Source: Rostrohypoxylon terebratum
Taxonomy: Eukaryota > Ascomycota > Sordariomycetes > Xylariales > Hypoxylaceae
Reading direction: 5' to 3'
Assembly (NCBI GenBank): GCA_022497145.1
Contig: MU385964.1
Location: forward strand, 1 to 64,000
Length of the DNA: 64,000 nucleotides
A model generated the notes under the pieces. It was given only the letters and a program-made list of their open reading frames with translations, was not told where the DNA came from and made no database searches. Positions within the stretch are counted from its first letter, which is position 1; every line of letters starts with the position of its first letter. Position numbers and translations under genes: made by a program. This document shows, in pieces, positions 47,496 to 58,549 of the stretch.

Positions 47496-50384
47496 ATGGA
47501 CTTGAGCAAAGAGCAATTGCTAAGTCCTGGATCGGACTACGAGCAAACTCGTTTTCGACGATCCTACGATGCTCGCGAGTCGTTCGACCTCGACTCAGAT
47601 CTCGATGCCACCGAATTTCTCCAATCCGATCCCCTCACGTCCTCGAAACCATCCACTGGTAACTCCTCTACTCTGCCTCGCAACCGTTGGCTACGAAAAC
47701 CTTCCAGCTGTTTCGCTGGCCGCTCCACCAAATGTATCATCGGATGCTTGGGTGTGTTCGCACTAGTATGGCTTGCACTCAGCGCGGGTGGTTTTTTTGC
47801 GTTTAAAAAATATAAACAATCGCCCCCAGATGGCTTATCACCGCCTTGGTACCCGACTCCTAAAGGAGGATCGGCGAGAAGCTGGGCTGATAGCTACCGG
47901 AAAGCGAGCGAGATGGTAGCGAAGATGACATTACCCGAGAAAGTGAATGTGACGACAGGAACAGGCTGGAAGATGGGACCGGCAGTAGGGAACACCGGCC
48001 CTGCTATTCACGTAGGGTTCCCAGCTCTCGCTCTTCAGGACGGCCCGTTAGGTATTCGGTTTGCTGACAATGCTACTGCATTTCCTGCTGGCGTGACGGT
48101 TGGCGCGACGTGGAACAAGGAACTGATGTATAAATGGGGAAATGCCCATGCAATCGAAGCGAGGAAGAAAGGCATCAACGTGATCCTAGGTCCCTGTATC
48201 GGCCCTCTAGGTCGCATGCCTGCGGGCGGGAGAAACTGGGAAGGCTTTGGGGCGGACCCTTATCTTCAAGGTATCGCAGCAGCCGAGTCTATCAAAGGAA
48301 TTCAGGATGAGGGTGTCATGGCTACCATCAAACATCTCGTAGCAAACGAACAGGAACACTTCCGTCAACCCTGGGAGTGGGGCCTTCCGAATGCGATAAG
48401 CTCCAATATTGACGATCGAACGATGCACGAGTTGTACCTGTGGCCGTTTGGAGACAGTATAAAATCTGGTGTGGCGAGTATCATGTGCAGCTACAACATG
48501 ATCAACAACTCATACGCATGCGGCAACTCGAAACTACTCAACGGTCTGTTGCGCGATGAAATGGGCTTCCAGGGCTTCGTAATGAGTGACTGGCTAGCGC
48601 AAAGAAGTGGCGTGTCCACCGCATTGGCTGGTCTAGACATGACAATGCCTGGCGACGGGGAATTTTGGGAGAATGGTAAATCCTTTTGGGGTCCCGAATT
48701 AACGAGGTCTATTCTCAATGGGTCGGTGCCCCTCGATAGGTTGAATGATATGGTTACCCGAATCGTTGCAGCGTGGTATCAACTAGGTCAGGATGATGAA
48801 ACAAAATACGATCGTAAAGGTCCCAACTTCTCGTCATGGACCGACGATCCTGAAGGTGTCTCTGCACCTGGCAGTCCCACCGACCAGGAAATGGTACCAG
48901 TTAACAAATACATTAATGTGATGGGCGATCACGCGCTGCTAGCACGGCAGATTGCAGCCGAGGGGACGATCCTTCTTAAAAACAACGGCTTGCTACCTCT
49001 CACTCGTGATACCCACACCCTCTCCAATGAGACACGGCGACGCGACGGCCCGCTGCAGGTCGCCATATTTGGCGAGGACGCGGGACCCGGCGAAGGACCG
49101 AACCGATGTCCAGATCGTGGATGTAACCAAGGCACGTTGGCTTCCGGCTGGGGCTCTGGCTCTGTCGAGTTTCCCTACCTCATCACACCAGTCGGCGCTC
49201 TATCTAGGAGTTGGAAGGGCAACGAGAATGTGAAGTTGTCGACCTACCTCACAAATAAGCCGCCGTTCGCAAAGCAGCCTGCGATTTTAGAAGACGCTCA
49301 GCTGTGTATTGTTTTCGCGAATGCTGATTCTGGTGAAGGGTACAAAGCCTGGGAGAACGTGAAGGGCGATCGGCCGGACCTGTTTCTGCAGAAAGGAGGA
49401 GATGATCTCATTATGCAAGTTGCGCAAGGCTGTCATGGTGGCGACGGAGATGTGCTTGTCGTTATTCATACGGTCGGCCCCGTCGTGATGGAAAAGTGGA
49501 TCGATCTACCTAATGTGAAGGCAGTGCTTCTTGCAAATCTTCCTGGCCAAGAAAGTGGGAATGCACTCGCAGACGTCATCTTTGGCGATGTTAACCCGAG
49601 CGGAAAACTGCCCTGGACCATCGGCAAGACGCTAGACGACTACGGAGACGGTGCCAAAATTATGTACATACCCAACGGCATCGTGCCACAACAGGACTTC
49701 AAGGAGGGTCTCTACGTCGACTACCGACATTTCGACAAGTATAACATAGAACCCCGCTTCGAGTTCGGATTTGGTTTGAGCTATACGGCTTTCAACTTCA
49801 GCGACTGCGTTGTCAGGGAGCTCAGAAAGAAAAGCGCCTTCCCAGCGCCGCGACCCAAGGATTTTGCGGTCCCCCCTGAATACAATACCACAATCCCAGA
49901 TAAGGAGGAAGCGCTTTTCCCAGAAAGCTTTCGAAAGCTCGAGAAATATGTCTATCCATACCTCGATGATATTGATGATATAGTATCTGACCCATATCCC
50001 TATCCCGATGGATATGACGTAAAACAACCACCCTCTGGCGCAGGAGGAGAAGAAGGTGGCAATCCTGACCTATGGGACACTTATGTCGCAGTTTCTGTTA
50101 ACGTCACAAATACCGGCGACCGAGAAGGCAAAATTGTCCCACAATTATATCTAGAATACCCGCAAGGCGTATCTACAATTGATTTTCCGGTGAAGGTACT
50201 GCGCGGCTTTGACAAGCTACCGCTAGAGAAGGGCGAGAGTAAGACAGTTACATTCAACTTGACAAGGCGCGATTTGAGTTATTGGGACACCAAAGCGCAA
50301 AATTGGGCTATAGTCACCGATGGCGAGTATAGATTCCTAGTCGGTAGAAGTTCGAGGGATATAGCAGTTTCTGGTAGTTGGTAG
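47496..50384 (+). CDS. GH3 beta-glucosidase, type II membrane-anchored
   Basis: This single open frame of 962 aa starts at an ATG. A cytosolic Ser/Asp-rich N-terminus precedes one membrane helix (about 79-102), so the enzyme should face the lumen or outside. The GH3 N-domain has GFPALALQDGPLG, the KH(280)...NEQEHFR substrate-binding block and the catalytic nucleophile D365 in GFVMSDW. The C-domain has GTILLKNNGLLPL and NPSGKLPWT. The fibronectin-III-like end has VSVNVTNTGDREGK. An acidic, Tyr/Pro-rich linker sits at about 805-855. The expected reaction is removal of terminal beta-glucose from oligosaccharides, as in Aspergillus BglE/F-type membrane enzymes. The length and anchor distinguish it from secreted Bgl1. 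Confidence 0.95.
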   Translation: MDLSKEQLLSPGSDYEQTRFRRSYDARESFDLDSDLDATEFLQSDPLTSSKPSTGNSSTLPRNRWLRKPSSCFAGRSTKCIIGCLGVFALVWLALSAGGFFAFKKYKQSPPDGLSPPWYPTPKGGSARSWADSYRKASEMVAKMTLPEKVNVTTGTGWKMGPAVGNTGPAIHVGFPALALQDGPLGIRFADNATAFPAGVTVGATWNKELMYKWGNAHAIEARKKGINVILGPCIGPLGRMPAGGRNWEGFGADPYLQGIAAAESIKGIQDEGVMATIKHLVANEQEHFRQPWEWGLPNAISSNIDDRTMHELYLWPFGDSIKSGVASIMCSYNMINNSYACGNSKLLNGLLRDEMGFQGFVMSDWLAQRSGVSTALAGLDMTMPGDGEFWENGKSFWGPELTRSILNGSVPLDRLNDMVTRIVAAWYQLGQDDETKYDRKGPNFSSWTDDPEGVSAPGSPTDQEMVPVNKYINVMGDHALLARQIAAEGTILLKNNGLLPLTRDTHTLSNETRRRDGPLQVAIFGEDAGPGEGPNRCPDRGCNQGTLASGWGSGSVEFPYLITPVGALSRSWKGNENVKLSTYLTNKPPFAKQPAILEDAQLCIVFANADSGEGYKAWENVKGDRPDLFLQKGGDDLIMQVAQGCHGGDGDVLVVIHTVGPVVMEKWIDLPNVKAVLLANLPGQESGNALADVIFGDVNPSGKLPWTIGKTLDDYGDGAKIMYIPNGIVPQQDFKEGLYVDYRHFDKYNIEPRFEFGFGLSYTAFNFSDCVVRELRKKSAFPAPRPKDFAVPPEYNTTIPDKEEALFPESFRKLEKYVYPYLDDIDDIVSDPYPYPDGYDVKQPPSGAGGEEGGNPDLWDTYVAVSVNVTNTGDREGKIVPQLYLEYPQGVSTIDFPVKVLRGFDKLPLEKGESKTVTFNLTRRDLSYWDTKAQNWAIVTDGEYRFLVGRSSRDIAVSGSW

Positions 50385-51037
50385 CAACACGACAGATGGC
50401 GTTAGTGGGCCTGGCTTTGTTTTGTAGCGTACTAGGTAGGTAAAAGTGATAGGCGTTGGGAAGAAAAGCTGCAATTTCGCTCCTATATTGTCACACAGGT
50501 ACTATCTAGGCACCCGCCATAACGAGTAGGTGTCTATAATGGCTGGAGATAACTGGGGAGAATAATAATTACCCAGTACCCCTGGATTCATTCGGGTGAT
50601 ATAACTTTTACCTTACTCATATCCATATATATATAAATGTTCCAGTCCAAGTCCTGATTACCTATCCAACAAGTTTTAAAATTGATGCCTCCCAACACTA
50701 CCTACCTAGAGAGGTACCCATTAAAATTACCTAGGTATTTCGTAGATTACCCGGAAGTGAATCTAGACTTTGCTCAGAGGGAAGCTCTACTTACAAGGAG
50801 ATTAGTGGTAGGTATGTTGCAAGATGGATGCGATTTAAGGCTTATTTATAGGAAGCGGTCACAGAAATAGGCACTATTGAATTTTTCTATCTCTATGATG
50901 TGCCTGTACAGTTCTCGGAATACCATGTGGTCGTGTGAAAGTACACCTTGTACCTAGGTCCTAGGTTAGTAACTTCTTGAAAATCACCACTAGGTGCTGG
51001 GGTCCAAGTCATGAGATCTTGCGACGAAAGACTTTCC
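50385..51037. other. Convergent intergenic region
   Basis: The 3' flanks of the GH3 and GH95 genes meet here. The short frame at 50682-50870 has no motif. CCTAGG-type words are at 50430, 50505, 50700-50735 and 50950-50965. Confidence 0.5.
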
Positions 51038-53589
51038 TTAGACAGTTATACTATAAGTCTGGCCAGCCGATGTCCCAACCGCCTCAACGGCTTCACCGTC
51101 GATTTTGAAGGCGATGCCATCAGCGATTCGTACTGTTAGCTTCCCTCCTAGTTTAGACTTGATCTTAGCTTCAACAAACATCCCGTCCTTCCAAGACAGT
51201 GAGACTTCAAAACCCCCGCGAGCAACTAACCCGCTAACGGTACCGGTCGGGATTTGTGAAGCGGGCGCCGGTAATAGATGAACAAACCCAAGGTGGCTCT
51301 GTAGCAAAACTTCCGTGATAGCTGCAACGTACCCGAAATTACTATCAATCTGGAAAGTCTCATCTGATATACGTGTGAACAAATTTGGTAGGAGATGGTT
51401 TTGGAGAAGAGCTTGCGCTTCATTGATGGCAGCGTCGCCATCAAGCAGTCTAGCAAGGCAGGCCGTCATCCAGGCACGCGACCACCCTGTCCTAGTACTC
51501 GTACCATTATTTCGACGATCTATGGAAATGCGAGCGGCATTAGCAAGGGTCTGGTTGGCAAGAGGACTTATGCGATGTCCTGGAAATAGATCCCAAAGGT
51601 TTGAGAGGTGGCGATGCCCTTGTTCTGCTTCGATATAGTCATTCCGCCATTCCTGAAGTTGACCGTATTGTCCTATCTGGAAACCACGCAATTTGGAGCG
51701 CATCGAATCAACATTCCTGTCGGCGGAAATATTGAGTACTGATGCAACTTCGATGTAGCTCGAGAAGAGAGCATATAATAGGGAGTTATCCATGGTTGGC
51801 GATATATCGATCGAACCCTTTGATCCACTCGTCGACATGCTCTCTGGGACGATGTAGTCATTTTCTGGAGAAGGAGAGGGACCGCTAGAAAGATAACCTT
51901 CAAACTCAAAGGTATAACACTCATAGAATGCTACCGAGTCAACGAGAAGAGGCCAAGCATACGTTTCTAGGAAATCTTTGTCCCCGCTGAAGCGATAATG
52001 CTCAATCATATGGTTAAGCAACCAGGGCGCGCTCATCGCCCAGGTGGTATACTCAGTTCCATTATCATGGGGTGCCGAATCTCCCCAGAGATCTAAGTTG
52101 TGATGCGATACGTATCCGGGGCATCCATACATGCGTTTTGCAACATCCTGGCCCTTTTCATGGCTGCGACGCATCAAATCCCAAAGCGGAGGAAGAGTAT
52201 CTGCTAGGTTGGTGGTTTCAGCAAGCCAATAGTTCATCTGAAGATTGATGTTTACGGTGTACTTGCTTCCCCTACACACAATGGAGCTCTATATCAGTAC
52301 TTGCAAATGCGGGTCGATGAGGATAGGTACCTAGGCCCTAGGGTCGAACGCACCAAGGGGGACTATAATTTTCGTTCCAAATACCTTGCAGGTTTGCCGG
52401 TACCCCTAGACCAGTATTCTCGGCATCGCTTGAAGATGAGATAAGCAGGTGGCGACCAAAATTGTACAAGAGGACCATCAACTCTTTATCTGATTCGGGG
52501 TCTGCTTCATAACTAGTGATGCGTTGATCAGTAGGCAGCAGAGCCGTTGATGAGTTACTTTTGCCGAGGTCGATATCCACACGGCTCATCATAGATTGGT
52601 GCCTTTCAGTAGACTGCGCCTTGAGCCTCTCAAAGCCGATTGACTCTGCTTCATTCAGCCTATCGTGGACGGAGGCTTTGTATTGATCCTCGGTCTCCCA
52701 ACGAAACTCTGTTTCGGTGTCATAAAATATATCGACAGTCGTTGCTCCCGTGACGGAGATGGATTCACCATCATTTGAGACAATCCTGTCTATTCAAATC
52801 AGCTCCTCGGTACTTGGATCAACGGCAGGCTCCCTACCAGTATCTGATACGACTTTCAGGCCAGATGAAAACGCAATAGAGCGAGCATCCGATCCACCGA
52901 TATCTTGAAGAATCGTACCATCAGTTATCGAGGCTATAGTCTGAAGCACGCCATACGCACGATATAAGCTGATCGTTACATTGATGCTAGCTTTCACGTC
53001 GGTATTCAGTCTTATAGCAATGACACCCGATGGAAATGCTGCGACGACTTCGCGTCTCAGGCTCTAGTTAGTAGAGTTGGGGTAAGCCATGTCAGTGCGT
53101 TGCATACCTATAGGTGATATTATCGTGATCATAAGTAAGTCCCGTGTATCCAGTGAGAGTATCAAGCCACCTCTCGTAATTCGAAGTCTGATTTATATGA
53201 TGACCGAAGTCAAGATTCATGTCGTTGGTGACACTGAAAGCTCGATTAGTAGTCGGAATGGACGCCATATCCCGTAAAGCAAGATCGGAACCAGCCGTGA
53301 TTTGGCCTGATTTGAGTAGATCGAGAACTTCTGGATAGGCATTCTGGGCACCTGGGTTTACTCGATCCTGGTATGGGCCACTCCAGACGGAAGCTTCATT
53401 TAATATGATTCTCTCGGGGGAGGAACCAAGCACCAGCGCACCGATCCGTCCATTCCCGATAGCAAGACCTGATGTGAAACCAGTTCCCGGTGTGTTGTAC
53501 CAGAGATGACGAGAACCGGAATACACAATACCTCGACTCGACACTAGAGACGCAACTTGTAGAAGCACCAGCGTAGAAAAGGATTGCAT
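51038..53589 (-). CDS. GH95 alpha-L-fucosidase (secreted)
   Basis: The model has four exons on the minus strand, 53589-53108, 53055-52838, 52789-52354 and 52271-51038, giving 789 aa, near the family length. The signal peptide spans about 1-20 (ATG used; an upstream GTG was ignored). Landmarks are the LWY near the mature N-terminus, GLAIGNGRIGALV, LNEASVWSG, LLYNFGRHLLIS, LQGIWNE, PWGSKYTVNINLQMNYW, HRHLSNLWDLFPG and QIDSNFG. The catalytic cleft residues lie in the QGIWNE to NYW region. The stop codon in the direct frame near 52795 falls inside a 48-nt intron (52837-52790) with a GCTGAT branch site; removing it gives SDTDRIVSNDGE. GH95 removes alpha-1,2-linked fucose (some members galactose) from xyloglucan or glycans. 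Confidence 0.9.
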
Positions 53590-54393
53590 GACCACAATAT
53601 GCGTTAGCTAAAGTCGTGAGAAACTGTTGTGCATGCTTCCACATTGCTAGGTACTTCTATTATGAGGTCTTTGACCTGTTGTCGTACCTCGGCAAGATAT
53701 ATGTTAACGAAGTCGCCCACATGTGTTCGTATATTTGGAAGCGTAACATTGCTAACGACACTTACCGGTTTGAGGAACCGGCTCCCTAAATGCAACATCC
53801 GCCACTCCAGATCTCCGGAGTAAATAAAATACACCATTCAGCAACTAAAGCGGTACCATACCACCCCGCCCCAAGAATCCTAGTTGAGGTAAAGATAATC
53901 CACCAACCCGACAGGTCAATCTTCACAAAGCATTTCACCTATAGCACCTAATAGCGGCTACGCTTGTGCTGTATTAGCAAGATCTGGACCAAACCCCGAT
54001 AGTAATGAGGTTGTCTTATAGCATATAAGTGTCGAGATCCTCGTATCGAAAAGGGGGCTTTATATGGACCTCGTTAAAGATGTTCTTATAAACAAGCATG
54101 CCCGGGAGGCAAGCTGACGATGGATGAGATTCGTGGAACTGTTGGCTGCGTCGAGGAACACTGGAAGCGCTAGATTGGTATTGTATTGTATTGTACCTAG
54201 GTATGCTCTCCAGGGCTTCTACTTGGGGATTTCGGAAGGATAACACAGCGGTTCTAGGCCACCCCAACCCCGCCTGAACACCAAATCGGGTTTCTTCAAT
54301 GGACTATGTTGGTAGGTACTTAGGACCTTAGGTAGGTAATCAATCTCATTCCATAAGTAGGTACCTATGCAGCCTAGAACCTAGACCAAACAA
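53590..54393. other. Intergenic, GH95 promoter
   Basis: No gene is seen. A CCTAGG-type cluster (about 54315-54380) and a TATTGTATTGTACCTAGG word (about 54180-54200) are present. The minus frame at 54016-54267 has no motif. Confidence 0.5.
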
Positions 54394-54986
54394 CTAACCC
54401 GACCGTTTTTGAGCATCCTGGCATACACCTCTTTTGCAGCCCTCACAGAGCTCACGTATATGCGGCGGACCCTGGTTCTCATCATAATCAGGCTTCTTTA
54501 CCTGAACACCTGCCCACTTTTTCAGTCGGTATGCGATCCGTTCTACGTACGAATTCTTATTCAACGTGAAGACACCGAGCTTTTGGCAAGATTGACAGCG
54601 TTGGTTGAATACTTCCGCGTCGTATCCGTTCTTATCATACCCCCTAATGACGATCGCCACCCTCTTGCTGCTCCATCCACGGTTAGGGCAGTCATCGTTG
54701 TCACAATTAAATTTGCCCATCACATTCGTTTTGTAATCTTGAATAGCGTCGCTCCCCCCTTCTTCGTGAAACCAAGTATTTTTGATCTCGGGAGACACAG
54801 CCTTCGAAACGTCATGGTGTAGATGCGGATACATATAGGAAATCTTCGCCCCGGACGTGACCCCCTTGGGCTTCGAAAGCTTTTGCAATAATCTTGCTAG
54901 AACTGTGAAGTTGACAAGTTAGATAACGGCACCTGAACACGAAATGAACTTCCAGGTAGATAGGTAGGTAGGTAGGTACCTTGCAT
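54394..54986 (-). CDS. 3CxxC-type zinc-finger protein
   Basis: The C-terminal body (54902-54394) has the zf-3CxxC family pattern. A GKFNCDNDDC...GWSS block is followed by EVFNQRCQSCQKLG, and then by HIRELCEGCKRGVCQ near the end. These pairs bind zinc in a family common in fungi and related to animal receptor-transporting proteins; function is unknown. The proposed start is a 7-nt coding exon (54986-54980, ATGCAAG) spliced by a 77-nt intron to give MQVLARLLQKL and 171 aa in total. It is uncertain, because no ATG opens the long frame early. CCTACC repeats sit inside that intron. Confidence 0.75.
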
Positions 54987-56295
54987 CCTTCAAGATCGGA
55001 ACCTAGCTTCTTCTCTTAAGCGAATCTTGTGAGATATAAAAGTTTATGACGAGCAGGTATCTTTTCGTCCATTTATAGAAGGTTATGAGCGCCGGCGCGT
55101 TTGCTGCAAGACTTTCATTCCACACGACATGAGTTGTCATTTGTGTAGTATCCTGCATGTAGCCGTCACTTATGCGCAATAGGCGTATACTTGTGCGTTC
55201 GTTGTTAATTTTTGACTGCTCGACCAAACCATGGAGCGCTCATATACCTAGTTAAAACCATCGCGACATCTACGTTGTGTTTTCGCTAGACTCGCCATGC
55301 GAAGATGCAGTTATTGATTCATATGAGTTGCCAACTTTGCGCCCTGACAACTTTCCTAGAAATAAAATCTGGCACAGCGCTAGCGGCTTGAGCTTGAGAC
55401 CACGAGGCTATTGGGAGACTATAGGTACCTAATCAAGTCTGTTCGCAGACACAATGATCCACTAGATTAGGTAGGTAGACAGCCGCGACTTATGGTTATG
55501 GGCGCCTGCGAATGGCTCCATAGGTGCTAAAAGCTCTGGAGGTACTATCTGCATGAGGCTGAAAGTCGGTTGGCCTCCTCCACCTACGCAATTTCGGTGT
55601 CGAGAAGATCCATTCTTTATATATATTTTTAATGGCATGCAGCAAGCTGGTATGCATAGAATGTCGATTTGAGAATGACATAAAACAAAAGGACCTCGTT
55701 ATAACTACCAGGTAGGTACCCGACATCACGAGCTTCAAATCAGCCTGGGTTGAGAACCGTTAGTAAGGAGAATCTAGCCTTTGTTACACCATGTCGATGC
55801 CATGTGAGTTACGTATGTAATTACGGCAATAGATTGCGCCGTGGTGAATCGATAGAATGGCATCATGTCCTTAGCGTGGTTGAGGGAATACTATTTCTAA
55901 GAAATATGACCATAATTATACCACGGTCTTTCGCGAAAAAGCTTGAGAAGTTCTTCGCGGAACGACATCGTTAGAGACTGCACATCCGCCGAGATGATGA
56001 CGTTATATGAAGCCGTAGTATCGCTTATTGTCTCCATTTTATGGGTATTAACTGATGGGGAATATGGAGCAAGTGCCAACCTAGAACTTCCGCGATCCGT
56101 TATCCGAGTTCCGAAGGACATCTGCGGTAGGTATCAGGTAGGTATATATTCAAGCTCCTTCCTCAAATTAGCTTCATTTCAATTGTGAAGGAATTTGATC
56201 CTGTCACCTAAGAACATTAATACGCCGTTGATACGTGCTGCCTACAAACAAAGCTGTTAGAACGAGTATCTAAATTACCTAGGTATCGTTTTATA
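54987..56295. other. Divergent intergenic region, no gene recognised
   Basis: This is 1.3 kb between the 3CxxC gene (-) and the dioxygenase gene (+). The small frames on both strands show no motif. CCTAGG/TACCTA words occur at 55422, 55468, 55712, 56130 and 56278. Confidence 0.5.
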
Positions 56296-57677
56296 ATGCC
56301 GGGTCGTACTCAATTTCCACCAGAACGTGAAGATGACTTCAATCAACATGACTTCCTCCTGAATCATTCCATATCCGGAAATGGTTTCCTTCCCGAGCGA
56401 GAACCATTGAGGCGTCTACCAAATCCGTACTATGCTCCTTGGGAAAACTCACTGGACGACCTTCCATCACTAATCAAGGGGGGGACGATAAGACAGTCCA
56501 TTAGCCGTATGGAAGTGCTTTCGACGAGTAAACTCCACACCCAAGAAGAGTGGCGTCGTGCCTATGTGGCTTTATCGTTCTTAGCACATGCATACATCTG
56601 GGGGGGCGAGAAGCCGTCGGAGGTAAGAGTTCATTCTTCTCAAAGACCAGCATATGCTAGATAGGTGCATAGCTAACAGATAAAAACAACTAGGTACTCC
56701 CTCAAGCAATATCGGCCCCCTTTCTTCGAGTTTCAAGCTATCTCGGCCTTCCGCCGGTGGCAACATACGCTGCTCTTAATCTTTGGAACTTCGCGTGCAG
56801 CGGAACCGACTTCCGGGATTTGGACAAGCTGCAAGCCTTGCACACGTTTAGCGGAACACCAGATGAGTCGTGGTTCTTTGTGGTATCCGTAGCGATGGAA
56901 GCTCAAGGGGCCTATATAATTCCAGTCATGTTGCAGGCCCTTGGTGCCGCTCAAGAACGAGACTACACAACGATAATAAGGGCTCTGGAAGAATTGTCGG
57001 TCTGCATTGGGAAGCTTGGCAGACTTCTTGACCGGATGGATGAGAAATGCGATCCCATGGTTTTCTATCACCAAATACGCCCATACCTAGCTGGAAGTAA
57101 GAATATGGGCGCAGCAGGACTTCCGAATGGAGTTTTATATCAGGATGGGGACGGCGCACTCAGCTGGAAACAACTGAGAGGTGGAAGTAACGGACAAAGC
57201 TCGCTTATTCAGTTCTTCGACGCTGTTCTTGGCGTCGAACATAGATCGTCCGGTAATGACACATACGCAAAATCGAGCGTGTCTCCAGAGGCAAGGGAAC
57301 CAACCCAGGCTTTCCACGAGGAGGTCCGTTCATACATGCCCGGTCCACATAAGAAGTTTCTGGAACATGTTTCATCTATGGCCCGTTTGAAGGACTTGGC
57401 GAACGAGCCAAGTGATTCTGACGAGCAAAGACAACTAAGGCTATCATTTCAAGATGCGACCAAAGCTCTTGGGGACTTTCGAAACAAGCATATGCAACTC
57501 GTAGCAAGATATATCATCGTGCCCTCAAGAAAGCAGAGCCAGGTCCCGGCGACGAATCTTGCTGCTGTACGGTCAGAAAGAGAACTGACCGGAACGGGAG
57601 GAACGGCGTTAATACCTTTTTTGAAACAGACTCGAGATGAGACGTATATGGCGGGAATCAAGACATCGAGGGGGTAG
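56296..57677 (+). CDS. Indoleamine 2,3-dioxygenase (heme enzyme of tryptophan catabolism)
   Basis: The model has two exons, 56296-56622 and 56694-57677, giving 436 aa; the intron has a GCTAAC branch. The IDO landmarks are LPxAISAPFLRVSSYLGLPPVATYAALNLWN-like blocks after the junction, then FDAVLGVEH preceded by a GGSNGQSS loop (from residue 272). The heme-binding helix is FRNKHMQLVARYI, with the proximal His at about 375. The enzyme opens the indole ring of L-tryptophan with O2 to N-formylkynurenine, the first step of kynurenine/NAD synthesis. Ascomycetes often carry several IDO paralogs with different kinetics; which one this is cannot be told. The N-terminal block WEN..DDLPSLI is also family-typical. 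Likely cytosolic. Confidence 0.93.
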
Positions 57678-58549
57678 AAGTGAAGCACTATTACAGCACA
57701 AAATGAGCTGATACATATTACTAGTATGTATCTATGGACATATGACATTTGTATTATGAATACTGAGATCTTGAGTGTCGAGATGAAATGTAGGTAGATG
57801 TGGAGGTGGAGGTCGTAGGGTGGCTGGGTGGGTCAATTAATCCATTATATAACGAGAATGTGCTTAGAATTAATATGGAGGTATCCATAGATTAAATCAT
57901 CAAGTAATAATGCCTAGTACCTCCTACTACGAAGGTCTGGGCCGAAAATTTGGAACATTTGACGGGTGGGTAAAACTGCAAAGTACTGCCTTCCAGCGGG
58001 TAAGACGCCTAAGGAAAAATTACTACCCACTAAAGTCTGGGGGCATTATCCACTAGGATCTAGCGAGCAGGCCACTAATAGCCCTAAGCTAATAGCCTGG
58101 AGGGCAATGTGTAGAAATTAGGTAGGTAATTACACTGGAGGGCTAATTGCTCACTAGCCAAAAGCCCTGCGCTTGATGTTCCAAGCCCGGTTACGGAAGT
58201 TCGGATCCCTGTATTGTACTCTCTAAGGCTATCCATAATACATCCATACTACATGTTGTATTGTATTGTACAACACAATCCATTACAGAGTAATACAGCA
58301 GTAGGCCCTGTAATAGTTACCTAGCTTCCAATAATAGGGGCTAGTTCCAAGCGCTAAGGTAGGTAACCTGGTTTTCCCACTAACACCAACTTCCGTCTTC
58401 CGACCTTCCGACATCCGCCACGGATCTTTTTTTTTATTATGTCACTTTCACCTTGATACAAATATTTCAGTAATAAGCTAGATGACATCCATGGATGTGA
58501 CGAATCTTTCAAACTTTTCACTTTCACTGTCGCAGGGTTAGAAATCGGC
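57678..58549. other. Intergenic, regulator promoter
   Basis: No gene is seen. TATTGTAC-type words cluster at 58208-58280. The minus frame at 58354-58602 overlaps the start of the regulator and has no motif. Confidence 0.5.

Noticed and set aside
52794..52997. GH95 reading frame appears to end at a TGA, suggesting a pseudogene
   Set aside because: A 48-nt intron (52837-52790) removes the stop, keeps phase and yields a continuous family-like sequence; length and all downstream motifs are intact.
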